Part shown: piece after piece, positions 27,322 to 37,257 of the stretch
Position numbering within the stretch: the first letter of the stretch is position 1
Layout of the letters: each line of letters opens with the position of its first letter
Source: Lentibacillus juripiscarius JCM 12147
GTDB lineage: Bacteria > Bacillota > Bacilli > Bacillales_D > Amphibacillaceae
Direction: 5' to 3'
Length of the DNA: 38,418 nucleotides
NCBI GenBank assembly: GCA_001311805.1
Contig: BBCA01000028.1
Coordinates: 1 to 38,418 of the forward strand
Notes under the pieces: model-generated
What the model was told of the DNA's origin: nothing
Seen by the model: the letters and a program-made list of their open reading frames with translations, nothing else
Databases searched by the model: none
Made by a program: the position numbers and the translations under genes

Positions 27322-27527
27322 AGCGCCGCTAAAAGTCCGAAAGAAGGCTTCTCAAGGCCAAAAACCACCCAAAAGCGGGCCGAAAAGTCCGTGAGAAGGC
27401 TTCTCGAGGCCAAAGCCATCCAAAAGCGCCGCTAAAAGTCCAAGAGAAGGCTTCTCAAGGCCAAAAGCCATCCGAAAGCGGGTCAAAAAGTCCGAGAGAA
27501 GGCTTCTTAAGACCAAAAGTCGAGGTC
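27322..27527 (+). repeat. Tandem array of four 51-52 bp units
   Basis: Four units (27322-27373, 27374-27424, 27425-27476, 27477-27527) each start AGCG and carry AAAGTCC, then GAGAAGGCTTCTC (a near-palindrome with a single central base) and AAGGCCAAAAGCCATCC-like sequence. Units 1 and 3 share GCGCCGCT while 2 and 4 share GCGGG, an alternating higher-order pattern. There is no open frame across them. The same unit recurs inverted at the end of the window (38300-38418). The 27105-27321 part holds no gene. Confidence 0.85.
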
Positions 27528-27618
27528 ACTGAAAAGGTGCCCCTTTTTCAATGTTGATTAATTCAAAGAAAAAATGGGAGACTTTTCACCAAATCAATGG
27601 ATGAAAATCCCCCCTTCT

Positions 27619-27740
27619 GCGAGGAATCCTGCTTCACCGAAAAGCTTGCAACATGACGAGCACAAAGCAAAGCTTCACCGAGTACACTTCAACCAGCGAG
27701 GAGTGCTGCTTCGTCGAAAAACTTGCAACATGACGAGCAC
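27619..27740 (+). repeat. Two 45-bp direct repeats
   Basis: 27619-27663 and 27696-27740 both run from GCGAGGA to CTTGCAACATGACGAGCAC and differ at about six positions. They lie between the tandem array and the AI-2E family transporter. An overlapping open frame (27574-27870) has no ribosome site and is not called. Confidence 0.75.
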
Positions 27741-27946
27741 CAAGTATTCTGCCGGAGCGGAATCAAAGCACTCAATCATCACTAAAACCAGAAAAACGTC
27801 ACGAAAAAGAATTTTCAGTGTGTCGCAGTTTTACATCAACTGTACTGTATTGGATAAACAAACGCCGTAGATAATTGGAACAACACAAATATGGAATTTA
27901 TTCGCAAATTGTTCTATAATTTGGGGAGTGAGGGAGGACTTTGTGT

Positions 27947-29096
27947 ATGAGAACGAGCCGGTTCATGCGATTTATTGGCGGACGTGATCTGATTTTCGGA
28001 TTGGTCTTGCTGATACTGATTGGGATTGCCATATATATTTATACGAAGGTTTCTTTTATTTTTGATCCGATTCTGACCATCGTTTCAACGGTTGTTCCGC
28101 CGGTGATTCTTGCTTTATTGCCTATTATTTGCTGAATCCGATTGTCAATTTGCTAGAGCGCGGACGGATTGACCGAATTTGGGGAATTATCATCCTTATC
28201 CTTGGAATCAGCGGGCTTCTTACAGGAATTATTCTGCTCACTGCTCCGGCGATCGAAGCACAGGTGAAGGATTTGGCGGCTAATTTCCCATCTTATTTAA
28301 GCCAAATGGGTGCCGGGATTGAAGGGTGGATCCAAACTTCTTTTCTCGCGCCATATTATGAACAAGGGTATGCCTGGTTCACATCCAATTTGAGCGATTT
28401 AACGAGCAGGGTTATGGAATCCATTGGTGGCGCTGTTAAAGGGGTACAGAATATCGCTAACGTAATCACCCGTGTTGTGGTGGCGCTGGTGACGTTTCCG
28501 TTTATCCTATTCTTTCTGCTTAAGGACGGCGGGCATTTCAAAGCGTTTTTTTTTGTCTGAAACTGCTGCCGCCGCGGTACAGGGATGATGCTGATGAAAT
28601 TCTAGAGAATATGGATGTTCAGGTTGGTTCTTACATACAGGGACAAATTATTGTTGCTTCCTGCATCGGTGTTTTGTTGTACATTGGTTACTTAATCATC
28701 GGTCTTGATTATGCGATCACACTCGCTGTCGTTGCGGCTGTAACCAGTGTGGTGCCGTACCTGGGCCCGATGATCGCCATTTCACCTGCTATTATCATTG
28801 CGATCGTCGATTCACCGGTTATGCTTCTGAAATTAGGAATTGTCTGGGCGGCGGTGCAATTTTTAGAGGGGAATTTTGTATCACCGAATGTAATGGGCAA
28901 AACAATGCATATCCACCCGCTTACGATCATCATCGTCTTGTTGGTTGCCGGGAATTTGTTCGGTGTTGTCGGTGTGATTCTTGGTATTCCGGGATACGCT
29001 ATTTTGAAAGTAATCGCCGTTCACCTGTTCAAACGGTTCAAATTTCGCTATAACCGGTTTTATGGAGATGAATATGGCGCATATGAGGAAAAATAA
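27947..29096 (+). CDS. AI-2E family transporter (PerM-like), two frameshifts
   Basis: This is an integral membrane protein of about 383 residues in the AI-2E/UPF0118 family of putative exporters, some of which move signals or ions. GGAGG eight bases upstream selects the ATG at 27947 ([20 protein letters not shown]). The order is helices 1-2, a linker helix ([20 protein letters not shown]), helices [20 protein letters not shown], and the conserved [20 protein letters not shown] followed by [40 protein letters not shown], the family signature, precedes the last helices. Single-base breaks lie at about 28115 (missing G, giving AYYLLNPIV) and in a T8 run at about 28550. TATAAT at 27915-27920 is a possible -10. 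Confidence 0.87.
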
Positions 29097-29195
29097 AATA
29101 TGCGTACAGGCTGTTCTCCTTTTTCGTGTTTTTCCATTAGGCATGAATCCTCAATGATGGTTCATATAATGGATTAAAAACGAAAAAGGGGACGG

Positions 29196-29702
29196 GTTAA
29201 AATCGATATTCGTGTACTTGAACCACATGATGCAGAGGCATACCGAAATCTTTGGCTGGAGGCAATGCTGAACAGCCCGGAAGCTTATGTTTCGAGCTAC
29301 GGGGAAGTATTGTCTAATTCTATTGATGTCTATAAAGTCCGTTTCCAGTCGGAGAATACCGTGACGTTTGGAGCGTTTTCAGAAAATGAACTGATAGGCA
29401 TTGTGACACTCACCAGGGATACGAAAAGCAAGACAGAACATCGTGCGTATATGGAAGCCCTTTATGTCACGCCTTTTGAAAGGGGCAAGGGACTGGGCAG
29501 ACAGCTGATGCAGACGGCGATTAATTATGCGGAAGCACTCGACGGGGTAGAGCAGCTATGTTTGTCCATTATTATCAGAAACCCGATGGTGAAACGCTTC
29601 TATTATGCACTTGGTTTCATGCCATCCGGGACGCATAAGCGTGCAGTTAGAATGGGTGATCGTTATTACGACGAGGAGTTTATGGTGATGTTTCTGCACT
29701 GA
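29196..29702 (+). CDS. GNAT family N-acetyltransferase
   Basis: This is a 168-residue acetyl-CoA-dependent acetyltransferase. The frame opens upstream of the first ATG (29265) with KIDIRVLEPHDAEAYRNLWL, the usual first strand and helix, so the internal ATG is too short. AAAGGGGACGG precedes a GTT codon at 29196 where GTG is expected, so the start is probably a base error. Motif A is MEALYVTPFERGKGLGRQLM (acetyl-CoA pyrophosphate loop R-G-x-G-L-G), and IIRNPMVKRFYYALGFMPSG is motif B. TATAAT at 29165-29170 may be its -10. The acceptor substrate is unknown. Confidence 0.8.
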   Translation, partial: VKIDIRVLEPHDAEAYRNLWLEAMLNSPEAYVSSYGEVLSNSIDVYKVRFQSENTVTFGAFSENELIGIVTLTRDTKSKTEHRAYMEALYVTPFERGKGLGRQLMQTAINYAEALDGVEQLCLSIIIRNPMVKRFYYALGFMPSGTHKRAVRMGDRYYDEEFMVMFLH

Positions 29703-29746
29703 GCCATTGAATAAGGAGAAACCATTGCCGGTGTTGGAGGATATAT

Positions 29747-30780
29747 ATGCTAGAAATCAATGTATCACATACATTAATTGATCCGGAAACGATTAAACAG
29801 CTGCTGGAATGCCACGGTCTGACATGGGAAATGCAATGTGAAATTCTCTACCGTGGATTGAATGACACGTACAAAATTACTGATGAACAGGGGCGGAAGT
29901 ATATTTTCAGGCTTTACCGGGCGGGCTGGCGACATAAACAGGCTATTTTATTTGAATTGGACGGGCTAAGCCAGCTCTATGCCAGGGGATTTCTTCTGTC
30001 CGTTCCCGTGAAAAAATTGGATGGTAACTATATTTATGAGCTAAATGCTCCTGAAGGCGTGCGCTGTGGCGTGCTATTCACTTATTCGGAAGGGGAGCGC
30101 CCGCAGATCAATACAGAAACGTCAAAACTGATTGGTACCTCACTCGGCCGGTTGCATCATTTGACAACGGATTTTACGCCAGCGTATGAGCGGGGGTTTG
30201 AGCTTGATATGCACCATTTGCTGGACGAACCTGCCGAGGTCATTGCCCCCGTACTAGAAAAGCATACCGGCCGGGAAATGGTGGAGATACTACATACGGT
30301 TGTCAAAAATACGAAAGCTGATCTGGAAGCGCTGGACCTTGAAAAAGGCTTCTGCCACGGTGACTTTCATAATCATAATATGCATCTGCATAATGGTGGT
30401 ATGGAAATTTTTGATTTCGACTGCTGTGCAATTGGATTCAGGGGATATGATATAGCTGTTACCTGGTGGAATTTAAAAACAATTATAAAAAAATGGAGGA
30501 AGAATGCTGGGATGCCTTTCTACAAGGGTATTTGGCACAGCGGAATCTGGGAGCGGATGACATGCGCAGTCTGCCACTATTTATAACAGCTAGACGAATC
30601 TGGCTGATGGGTACCATGATTGCCAATGAAGATGTTTGGGGAACCAGCTGGATTAATGAACGGACAATGAAACTGTTTATTGGCCAGCTGCGGACGGACA
30701 GGCCCGGGGATACAGAACTGCAGGAATTGGATGACATAGACGTTCTGATGTATAAAGGTGTCGGAGAAACGGAGTACTAA
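29747..30780 (+). CDS. APH/choline-kinase-like phosphotransferase, one frameshift
   Basis: This is a kinase-fold phosphotransferase of about 344 residues, of the aminoglycoside/homoserine kinase-like superfamily. ATG 29747 follows GGAGGATATAT. The N-lobe has YRGLNDTYKITDEQGRKYIF and FRLYRAG, in which the ATP-binding Lys is replaced in position by Arg/Tyr. The catalytic loop is GFCHGDFHNHNMHLHNGG (HGDxHxxN) and the metal-binding Asp is in MEIFDFDCCAIGFRGYDIAV. One missing A near 30482 joins TWWNLKNNYKKMEEECWDAF to the C-terminal helices. The likely substrate is a small metabolite; context gives no clue, and resistance function should not be assumed. Confidence 0.78.
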
Positions 30781-31199
30781 GGGATCCCCGCTCTTCCAGT
30801 CCCTTTCCCCATCCCTGAACTAGCCAGTATGCTGTCAGCCCGTTGGCCACAGTGTGCCTGCACATAGTCTTATCGGATGGACGGCGTCGTAATGTATGGT
30901 AAAATCAATATGAGACGAAAGCATTATACGAAAATCCTTGCCAATGACTTTTTGACTAGTTCTGTGATGGACATTCCTGTTAGAGGAATGATTCTAAACG
31001 AATGGAATACAATGAAATTGGCTGTTTTATTTGGCTGCTCTGATCCAGCTATATTTACTGGAGCTATACAATCCAGTTAACATCTTGGGAGCATGGCCGC
31101 AGGAAGCCCAGCAGGCAGACCGCAAATCGAGTCGCAAGCGGCAACTTGCGACTCGGACAGATTCGCTGACAGGGCGTGGCGGCTTCGGAATACGCACTG
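30781..31199. other. Gene-poor stretch before the reverse-strand toxin; possible antisense RNA
   Basis: I see no supportable protein. An open frame at 30877-31080 lacks a ribosome site. A perfect 11-bp hairpin CGAGTCGCAAG / CTTGCGACTCG (31128-31138 with 31145-31155, loop CGGCAA) stands just past the 3' end of the toxin gene. A plus-strand RNA covering it would end at the bidirectional terminator at 31200-31248 and overlap the toxin's 3' end. That is the geometry of the TxpA/RatA pair. No clear promoter was found, so this is a hypothesis. Confidence 0.35.
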
Positions 31200-31248
31200 A
31201 AAAAAGTAATTGCCCCGTCTCCGCCGACGGAAGGGTGGTTACTTTTTT
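31200..31248. terminator. Bidirectional terminator at the toxin 3' end
   Basis: AAAAAAGTAA / TTACTTTTTT (31200-31209 with 31239-31248) is a perfect 10-bp outer stem with GC-rich inner pairing (CCCCGTC...GACGG region). The toxin stop codon lies within it. A and T tracts allow termination in either direction. Confidence 0.8.
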
Positions 31249-31325
31249 CCATTGGTATCAACAATCAGCACGACAAGTGTCCCAAACATGAGCATCAGCT
31301 CGAGCGTCTTGTCAATCGGAATCAC
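31239..31325 (-). CDS. Putative holin-like toxin peptide (type I toxin)
   Basis: This is a 28-residue hydrophobic peptide, MIPIDKTLELMLMFGTLVVL then IVDTNGKK, on the reverse strand. GTG 31325 follows AAAGGGGTTGAAGT. The pattern of short polar start, LELMLMFGTLVVLIV membrane helix and basic NGKK tail fits the Hol-Tox family of small membrane toxins. The stop codon is embedded in a strong terminator, as in known members. TATAAT at 31433-31428 gives a leader of about 95 bases, typical of antisense-controlled type I toxins. It is too short for standard gene callers. The predicted role is membrane damage when de-repressed. Confidence 0.68.
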   Translation of the reverse strand: MIPIDKTLELMLMFGTLVVLIVDTNGKK

Positions 31326-31427
31326 ACACTTCAACCCCTTTCATCTAAGGGATTTGAAGCCGCAAAGCAAGCGAGTGTATTCCTCTTTTGCTTCCAATCC
31401 TCGCACGCCCCTGAACCTGTCTCTTCT

Positions 31428-31433
31428 ATTATA
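31428..31433 (-). promoter_or_regulatory. -10 element of toxin promoter
   Basis: TATAAT on the reverse strand, 100 bases before the toxin start, follows AG at the extended -10 position. The -35 is weak. Confidence 0.4.
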
Positions 31434-31636
31434 CTACATCACAACTGGAAAAGCTTGTCATTAACGGAAAATGGTTAATTTTTCTCATTAATCTGTCACC
31501 GGTGCTCTAGTTCGATACCCCTAGTTTATTCGTCGGAAAAGTGACGCCCAAATTTCTAAGAAGTACCATAATCGAAAAAGACGACTTTCTTGTATAATAT
31601 AAATGGAATACCAGATTATTAGAGAGGAGACGTGAC

Positions 31637-32595
31637 GTGAAACGAAAAAAGTGGGTTAAGATAGGAATCGGATTACTAATTGTCCTACTGATTATAGATA
31701 TTGGTGCAAGCGTGTATTTTTATCAGCTGGCTATCGATCGTAATGAAAAAGACTTTCTGCAGGGGAATGAAGATCTGGAAGTATCCGCTGAAACAAAGGA
31801 AGTACTGCTGGAAGGAGACTGGCGAACATGGGTCAATCAACAGAATTTTGATGAGTGGACGATGACTTCCCATGACGGAATTGATCTGAAAGGATACTTT
31901 CTTGAGGCGGATAAACCATCCAATAAAGTGGTTGTCATGGCGCATGGCTACTTAGGAAATGCAATGGATATGGGGCTGTTTGGCCAATACTATTATGAGC
32001 AGAAGGGCTATAATATATTTACTGCCGATGCACGGGGACATGGTGCAAGCGGAGGAGACTATATCGGTTTTGGCTGGCATGACCGGCTGGATTATGTGGA
32101 TTGGATAAAGCGGATTATTGCGGAATATGGTGAGGATACGGAAATTATTTTGCACGGTGTGTCAATGGGAGCTGCGACGGTGCTGATGACTGCTGGTGAA
32201 GAGCTTCCGGACAATGTGAAAGCTGTTATTGCAGACAGTCCGTATACAAGTGTGTACGATCTGTTTGCCTATCAAATGGACCGCATGTTTCATTTGCCAT
32301 CCATTCCATTCCTTCCGTCCACAAGTGCTGTTACCCAGCTGCGGGCAGGATATTCATTGAAAGAAGCTTCGGCACTTGACCAGGTCAGGAAGGCAGAGGT
32401 TCCGATATTGTATATTCACGGTAACGCCGATACCTTTGTTCCGACTAGGATGTCAAAAAGTTATATGAAAATACGAAAAGTGACGCGGAACTGCTGACGG
32501 TAGATGGTGCGAATCACGGGGAACCGTTTGTTGTTGCTAAGGAAAAGTATATTGATAAGGTTAATGAATTTCTAAATAATCATACCGACTGGTGA
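31637..32595 (+). CDS. Membrane-anchored alpha/beta hydrolase, one frameshift
   Basis: This is a serine hydrolase of about 319 residues. GTG 31637 lies after GAGAGGAGA. The N-terminal signal anchor is KIGIGLLIVLLIIDIGASVY, so the enzyme faces outward or is membrane-tethered. The oxyanion-hole strand VVVMAHGYLGNAMDMGLFG, the DARGHGASGG motif and the nucleophile elbow LHGVSMGAATVLM (Ser) are clear. The acid lies in ILYIHGNADTFVP, and the His in VDGANHGEPFVVAKEKYIDK after restoring one A near 32455. The family resembles YqkD/YfhM-like esterases. The terminator that follows indicates a monocistronic unit. Substrate is unknown. Confidence 0.85.
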
Positions 32596-32597
32596 TA

Positions 32598-32630
32598 AAA
32601 CAAGCGTCCTATTGAGGGCGTTTGTTTTTT
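32598..32630 (+). terminator. Terminator of hydrolase gene
   Basis: AAACAAGCGTCC / GGGCGTTTGTTT (32598-32609 with 32616-32627, two wobble pairs) is followed by T residues. TGTATAATCAT occurs twice downstream (32689-32699 and 32723-32733), probably -10 elements for yhgE. Confidence 0.8.
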
Positions 32631-32757
32631 AGATTTTATGATGATAGTATGCGGATGCGGATGCTTCTCGATGTAATTAATGGTATAATGTATAATCATG
32701 GTATTTGGGCGAATGCCTAAACTGTATAATCATTTTCCGTGACACAAGGAGTATACG

Positions 32758-35013
32758 ATGAAAAACGGCTGGAACATTTACGCAAATGATATGAAAAATA
32801 TTATACGAAACTGGGTCGCTGCCATTCTAATCGGCGGCCTTATTCTATTGCCTTCCCTGTACGCCTGGTTCAATATAGTGGCTTCCTGGGATCCATATGG
32901 CCAGACAGACCAAATCCCAATAGGTGTTGTGAATGAAGATACGGGATCAAAGATCAGGGGGAAGAAGATACATGTCGGCGATAATCTTGTGGATACTCTT
33001 AAAACAATGATTCCATGGATTGGCATTTTACAAACCGTGACGAAGCAATGGATAAGCTGAAATATGGCGATTATTTTGCTGTCATTGTCATTCCAGAAAA
33101 TTTTCCGATAAGCTGGCTACCGTCATCACAGACAACCCCGAAAAAAGTGAAATGGAGTATTATGTGAATGAAAAAATCAATGCCATTTCGCCAAAGATTA
33201 CCGATAAGGGTGCCAGCACAATTGTGGAGCAAACCAGCAGTAACTTCATATCTACAGTAAATGGTGTCATTTTCGATATGTTTGATAAAATTGGCGTAGA
33301 ATTGAATGAAAACCTGCCGGATATCAAAAAGTTTGAGGATTATATCTTTACGATGGAAGAAAAGTTGCCGGAAGTCCATGACTTGGTTTCGAATGGGCTG
33401 CAAGATACGAAGAATGCCCAGTCCATCATTAATGAAGCTCAAAAATGATTCCAGAGGCTGAACGGGCAACCAGCAATGGGCTTTCAACAGTTGGGGATAC
33501 GGCTTCCCTATTGTCTAAAGCTAAAAATCGTCTGAATGAAATGGCACCAAAGATTGAAGAGGATTTGAAGAAAGCGCAGAGCACAGCTAAGGACATCAAT
33601 AAACTGCTTCAGGATGTTCAAAATCAGAACATTGATTTCAGCAGTGGAAAACAGTTGCAAAATGAAATAAACAACTCGTTGGATAATGCCATTAGTCAGA
33701 TAGGAAGTATTCAATCAGAATTAAAAAAGCTGAAAGACATGAATCAGGATCAGCAGAACAGTGGTAATGGACAAAATGGAAGTGATAGTCCTCCTAGTGG
33801 GAACGAACAAGGAGGCAGTGAGAATTCCTCTGATCAAGGGGATAATGCCCAAAATGGACAGAATCAAGTGTTGGAAGAAGCCATTCGTCGCTTGGAAACA
33901 TTAGGGGGTGCCCTGCAAGAAGTGCAAAAGAATGGGGGTAAAATCACCTCTTTTATTGAGGATAAACAACAGCAAGTGGATTCTGTTATTACAAATTTAG
34001 AGGAATTATCAGGCAATACGGCAAACAAGATAGGCGATTTCCTAAAGGACTACAAAGAAACAATTGAACCTAGAGTCAAACAGGAAATCAGCCAAGCTCA
34101 AGAGACCTTAACGGGTGCAAAAGGGATACTGTCTGAAGTACAATCAACGATTCCAGAAGTTAAAAGTATTCTGGCAAACACAGAAAATCATATCGGTAAG
34201 GGGCAAAATGTCATAAACACAATCCTTGGGGAGTTTCCTTACGTAAACGATAAAGTCAATGAGCTTGCGGACAGAATTCGTGATATCCAGGGCGATACGG
34301 ATATCAATGAAATCATTAAGTTATTGCAGAATAATCCAGAGGCTGAGCGCGGGTTTTTTCCGAACCGGTTAAACTGAATAAAATGAGTTTTTCCAATTCC
34401 AAATTACGGCTCCGGGATGACGCCATTCTATAGCGTTCTAGCTATATGGGTCGGGGGGATTGCTTCTGATTTCTTTGTTGGCCGCTGATGTTCATCATCG
34501 TGAAGATCTGACCGGCAGAGAAAGATATCTCGGGAAACTATTGACATTTGTTACAATTGGATTATTGCAAACCGTCATTGTGACGCTTGGGGATATATTT
34601 ATCGTTGATGCCTATATAGCAAGACCTGGATGGTTTGTTGTATTTGGTCTGCTGATCAGTTTGGTGTTCATGCTGATCATCTATACGCTTGTTTCCCTTT
34701 TGGAGATGTCGGAAAAGCGATGGTTATCGTCCTGCTAGTGCTGCAAATTGCCGGTGCTGGCGGTACTTATCCGGTCGTTCTTCTTCCCGAGTTTTTCCAG
34801 GCAATCAACCCATTCCTTCCGTTCACGTATGCCATTGATTTGATGCGTGAACCGGTAGGGGGCATCATTTGGGAAGCGGCTATATATGATATGGCCATAC
34901 TGGGATTAATTGGACTTGGCTTTCTTTTGTTTGGTGTGCTGTTTAAAAATGCGGTTAATAAACATACGGATAGACTGATGAAAAAATCCAAAGAGGCTGG
35001 TCTGTTCCATTAA
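32758..35013 (+). CDS. YhgE/Pip (phage infection protein) family membrane protein, several frameshifts
   Basis: This is a large membrane protein of about 750 residues in the YhgE/Pip family, which includes lactococcal phage receptors and ABC-2-like exporters of ESX-type systems. The N-terminal helix AAILIGGLILLPSLYAWFNI is followed by SWDPYGQTDQIPIGVVNEDT, both family hallmarks. A long coiled-coil extracellular region (KKFEDYIFTMEEKLPEVHDL and so on) contains a Gly/Asn/Gln/Ser-rich insert (33740-33870). The C terminus has five or so helices, including GGLLLISLLAADVHHRED and LLVLQIAGAGGTYPVVLLPE then NPFLPFTYAIDLMRE. Single-base breaks lie near 33020, 33105, 33446, 34362, 34390, 34450 and 34708. 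ATG 32758 follows CAAGGAG. Confidence 0.85.
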
Positions 35014-35045
35014 CTCGTTCCTATATACGTGCTGGCAGTAAAAGC

Positions 35046-35078
35046 AAGGGGCGCCTTCAATAATAGAAGGCGCCCCTT
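35046..35078. terminator. Hairpin between converging yhgE-like and S9 peptidase genes
   Basis: A perfect 13-bp stem AAGGGGCGCCTTC / GAAGGCGCCCCTT (35046-35058 with 35066-35078) with a 7-base loop sits between convergent genes. There is no T tract. Confidence 0.65.
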
Positions 35079-35106
35079 GGACTGTGCAATGTTCCTATAA
35101 ATGTGT

Positions 35107-35140
35107 GTTCAAAAAGGAGGATGAACCGTACTTTTTGAAC
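35107..35140. terminator. Second hairpin between converging genes
   Basis: GTTCAAAAAG / CTTTTTGAAC (35107-35116 with 35131-35140) is a perfect 10-bp stem. It lies seven bases beyond the stop codon of the reverse-strand peptidase gene and could end its transcript. Confidence 0.55.
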
Positions 35141-35146
35141 AATCTC

Positions 35147-37145
35147 TTATAAATACTCGTCAAACCAGCGTGTAATGTGGTTCAACCGTTCCATTCGCAT
35201 GTCCGGTTTTCCGCTGCGGCTCAGTTCATGATTGGCATCAGGGAAACGGACAAACTCCACTTCTTTGCGCAAATGCTTTAGGGCAACAAACATTTGCTCA
35301 CCCTGTTCAATCGGACAGCGGTAATCTTTTTCACCATGTACAATCAGTAATGGCGTTTCCACATTTTCAGCATATTTTAACGGTGAGAAATCCCACAGTG
35401 CTTTCGGGTCTTCGAGCAAATTTTTGCCAAGTTCCCATTTAGTGAAGAAGTAGCCAATGTCACTTACCCCGTAAAAACTTAGCCAGTTGCTGATGCATCG
35501 CTGGGTGACAGCGGCTTTAAACCGGTTGGTGTGACCGACGATCCAGTTCGTCATGAACCCGCCGTAGCTGCCTCCGGTTACGCCAAGTCGGTCATGATCT
35601 ATAAAGTCATATTTCTTTATTACATAGTCAACCGCAGTCATCAAGTCGGTATAATCTTTCCCGCCATAGTCTGCACGACATGCATCCACGAATTCCTGCC
35701 CGTACCCCGTGGCTTCCCCGCGGATTGGTATATAAAACGACATAGCCTTTGGCGGCAAGCAGCTGTAATTCATGGAAGAATGTCTGTCCGTACATGGCAT
35801 GCGGACCACCGTGCACTTCCAGAATGAACGGGTATTTTTTACTTGCGTCAAATCCATATGGACGCAGCAGCCATCCTTGGATTTCCCAGCCGTCATCCGC
35901 TTGGAATGTTAATGCCTCTGGTTCACTTAATGCTACTTCATCAAGGAATTTCTTATTTGCGTCTGTCAGCTGTGTCAGCTTACCATCCTGATCAAGCTGG
36001 TGGAAGTTGCCTGGATCTATTGGAGTGCTGATGCCCAGAATAAAATTACTGCCATTGAGGGCGAACCCGAACACATGACTATTGTCTTCGTGCAGCACAC
36101 GCAGCTCCCCTGTCAGGTCCACCTGATAAAGACTGGTAGACCCTGTATCAGTCCCAATAAAGAAGAGGTGTTTCCCATCTTCGCTCCAGATAGGCCCAGT
36201 TTCCGATTGGCCCATTCTTGTATCGCCAATCATTGCATCACCCAGCTGGAAGTCCCAGTTGCTGCTGAGGCAGGTTTGTTCGCCGGATACGGTATCAATG
36301 ATATATAAATCATTCAGTGTTGCCCCCTGGTAGGCAAACTGGTGTCCGAAACAGGCAATTTTCCCTCCATCCGGTGAAAACCGTGCGCTGACGTATTGGC
36401 CATTTCCGTCGGTCAATTTGGTTTTTCTTTTGTTGATAGGTTCAAGAGATAAAGGTCATTCGTTAATTCATAATCTTCGTCGTCACTCAGGTTGGCACTG
36501 TACAAAAGGTATTTTCCGTCTGGTGTGATGTCTTCCAGATGATGATGGGTGTCCGCAGATGTGAGCTGTTCAAATGTTTCCTCTTCCAGTGAATATTTGA
36601 CCAGCTGGGTGCGTTTCTCATCATGGAATCCGTTGGCATCTGATTTGTATTTCAGCCGGCTGACGACGAGTGGCTGTTTGCTTTTTCTTCTTTTTCTTTC
36701 CTGTGCTCTTCATCTGACAGTTCGTGCTGGCTGGTCACATCGTCCTGTGCCTCCAGTGGTGCGCTGAAAATGACGGAGTTGCCATCACTGACCCATTCCG
36801 GATTTGAAGTGCCATGTTTAAAGGTGGTCAGCTGTCTGGCTTCTCCGCCATTAGTATGTAAGAGCCAGATTTGCTGGGTGCCGCTCCGGTCGGACTGAAA
36901 AACAATGCTTTTGCCATCCGGGGAAAAGCGCGGATGACCGTTTTTCGCGTCACGAAATGTCCATTGTTTCGGCTGTGCCTCATCAAGGGACTGCATAAAC
37001 AACTGTGATGTATAGTCATTGTCGTCAGTGGCAGCTGTGGAAACAAAGGCAAAGGTATTTCCGTCGGGTGCGAACTGTGGATCACTGAGCACGTTGATTG
37101 TTTTTAAGTCATCTGCGGTTAGCGGACGTTTGATTGATCGTTCAT
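35147..37145 (-). CDS. S9 family serine peptidase (acylaminoacyl/prolyl oligopeptidase type), several frameshifts
   Basis: This is a cytosolic oligopeptidase of about 666 residues with a seven-bladed propeller and a C-terminal alpha/beta hydrolase domain. ATG 37145 follows GAGGAGGAG and, after one repair near 37120, reads MNDQSKRPLTADDLKTINVL. Propeller repeats include PQFAPDGNTFAFVSTAA, PRFSPDGKSIVFQSD, PEWVSDGNSVIF and ARFSPDGGKIACFG. The catalytic Ser is in LGVTGGSYGGFMTNWIVGHT, the Asp in LLIVHGEKDYRCPIEQGEQM and the His in FPDANHELSRSGKP. WEIQGWLLRPYGFDASKKYP opens the hydrolase domain. Further breaks are near 36670, 36420 and 35735. It lies downstream of dat on the same strand, separated by dat's terminator. 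Confidence 0.87.
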
Positions 37146-37224
37146 GTTTCTCCTCCTCGGACGTGCAAATTTTCTTTCTATTGTAAACTATTTCGCGTTA
37201 CGAATCAATGAAATTTTCTTTAAA

Positions 37225-37257
37225 CTGTAAATAAACCCTTTGCATCGGCAAAGGGTT
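37225..37257 (-). terminator. Terminator of dat
   Basis: On the reverse strand a perfect 10-bp stem AACCCTTTGC / GCAAAGGGTT (37234-37243 with 37248-37257) with a 4-base loop is followed by TATTTAC. The stem overlaps the dat stop codon. Confidence 0.8.

Noticed and set aside
27322..27527. CRISPR array
   Set aside because: The units are contiguous 51-52 bp tandem repeats with graded divergence, no constant repeat/unique spacer pattern and no cas genes nearby.
27574..27870. 98-residue open frame over the 45-bp repeats
   Set aside because: No ribosome site, and its sequence is produced by the direct repeats.
29747..30780. Aminoglycoside resistance gene
   Set aside because: Only the general APH fold is visible, which is shared by many small-molecule kinases; nothing points to antibiotics.
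30877..31080. 67-residue open frame in the gene-poor stretch
   Set aside because: No ribosome site and no family resemblance; the region is better explained as regulatory or RNA.
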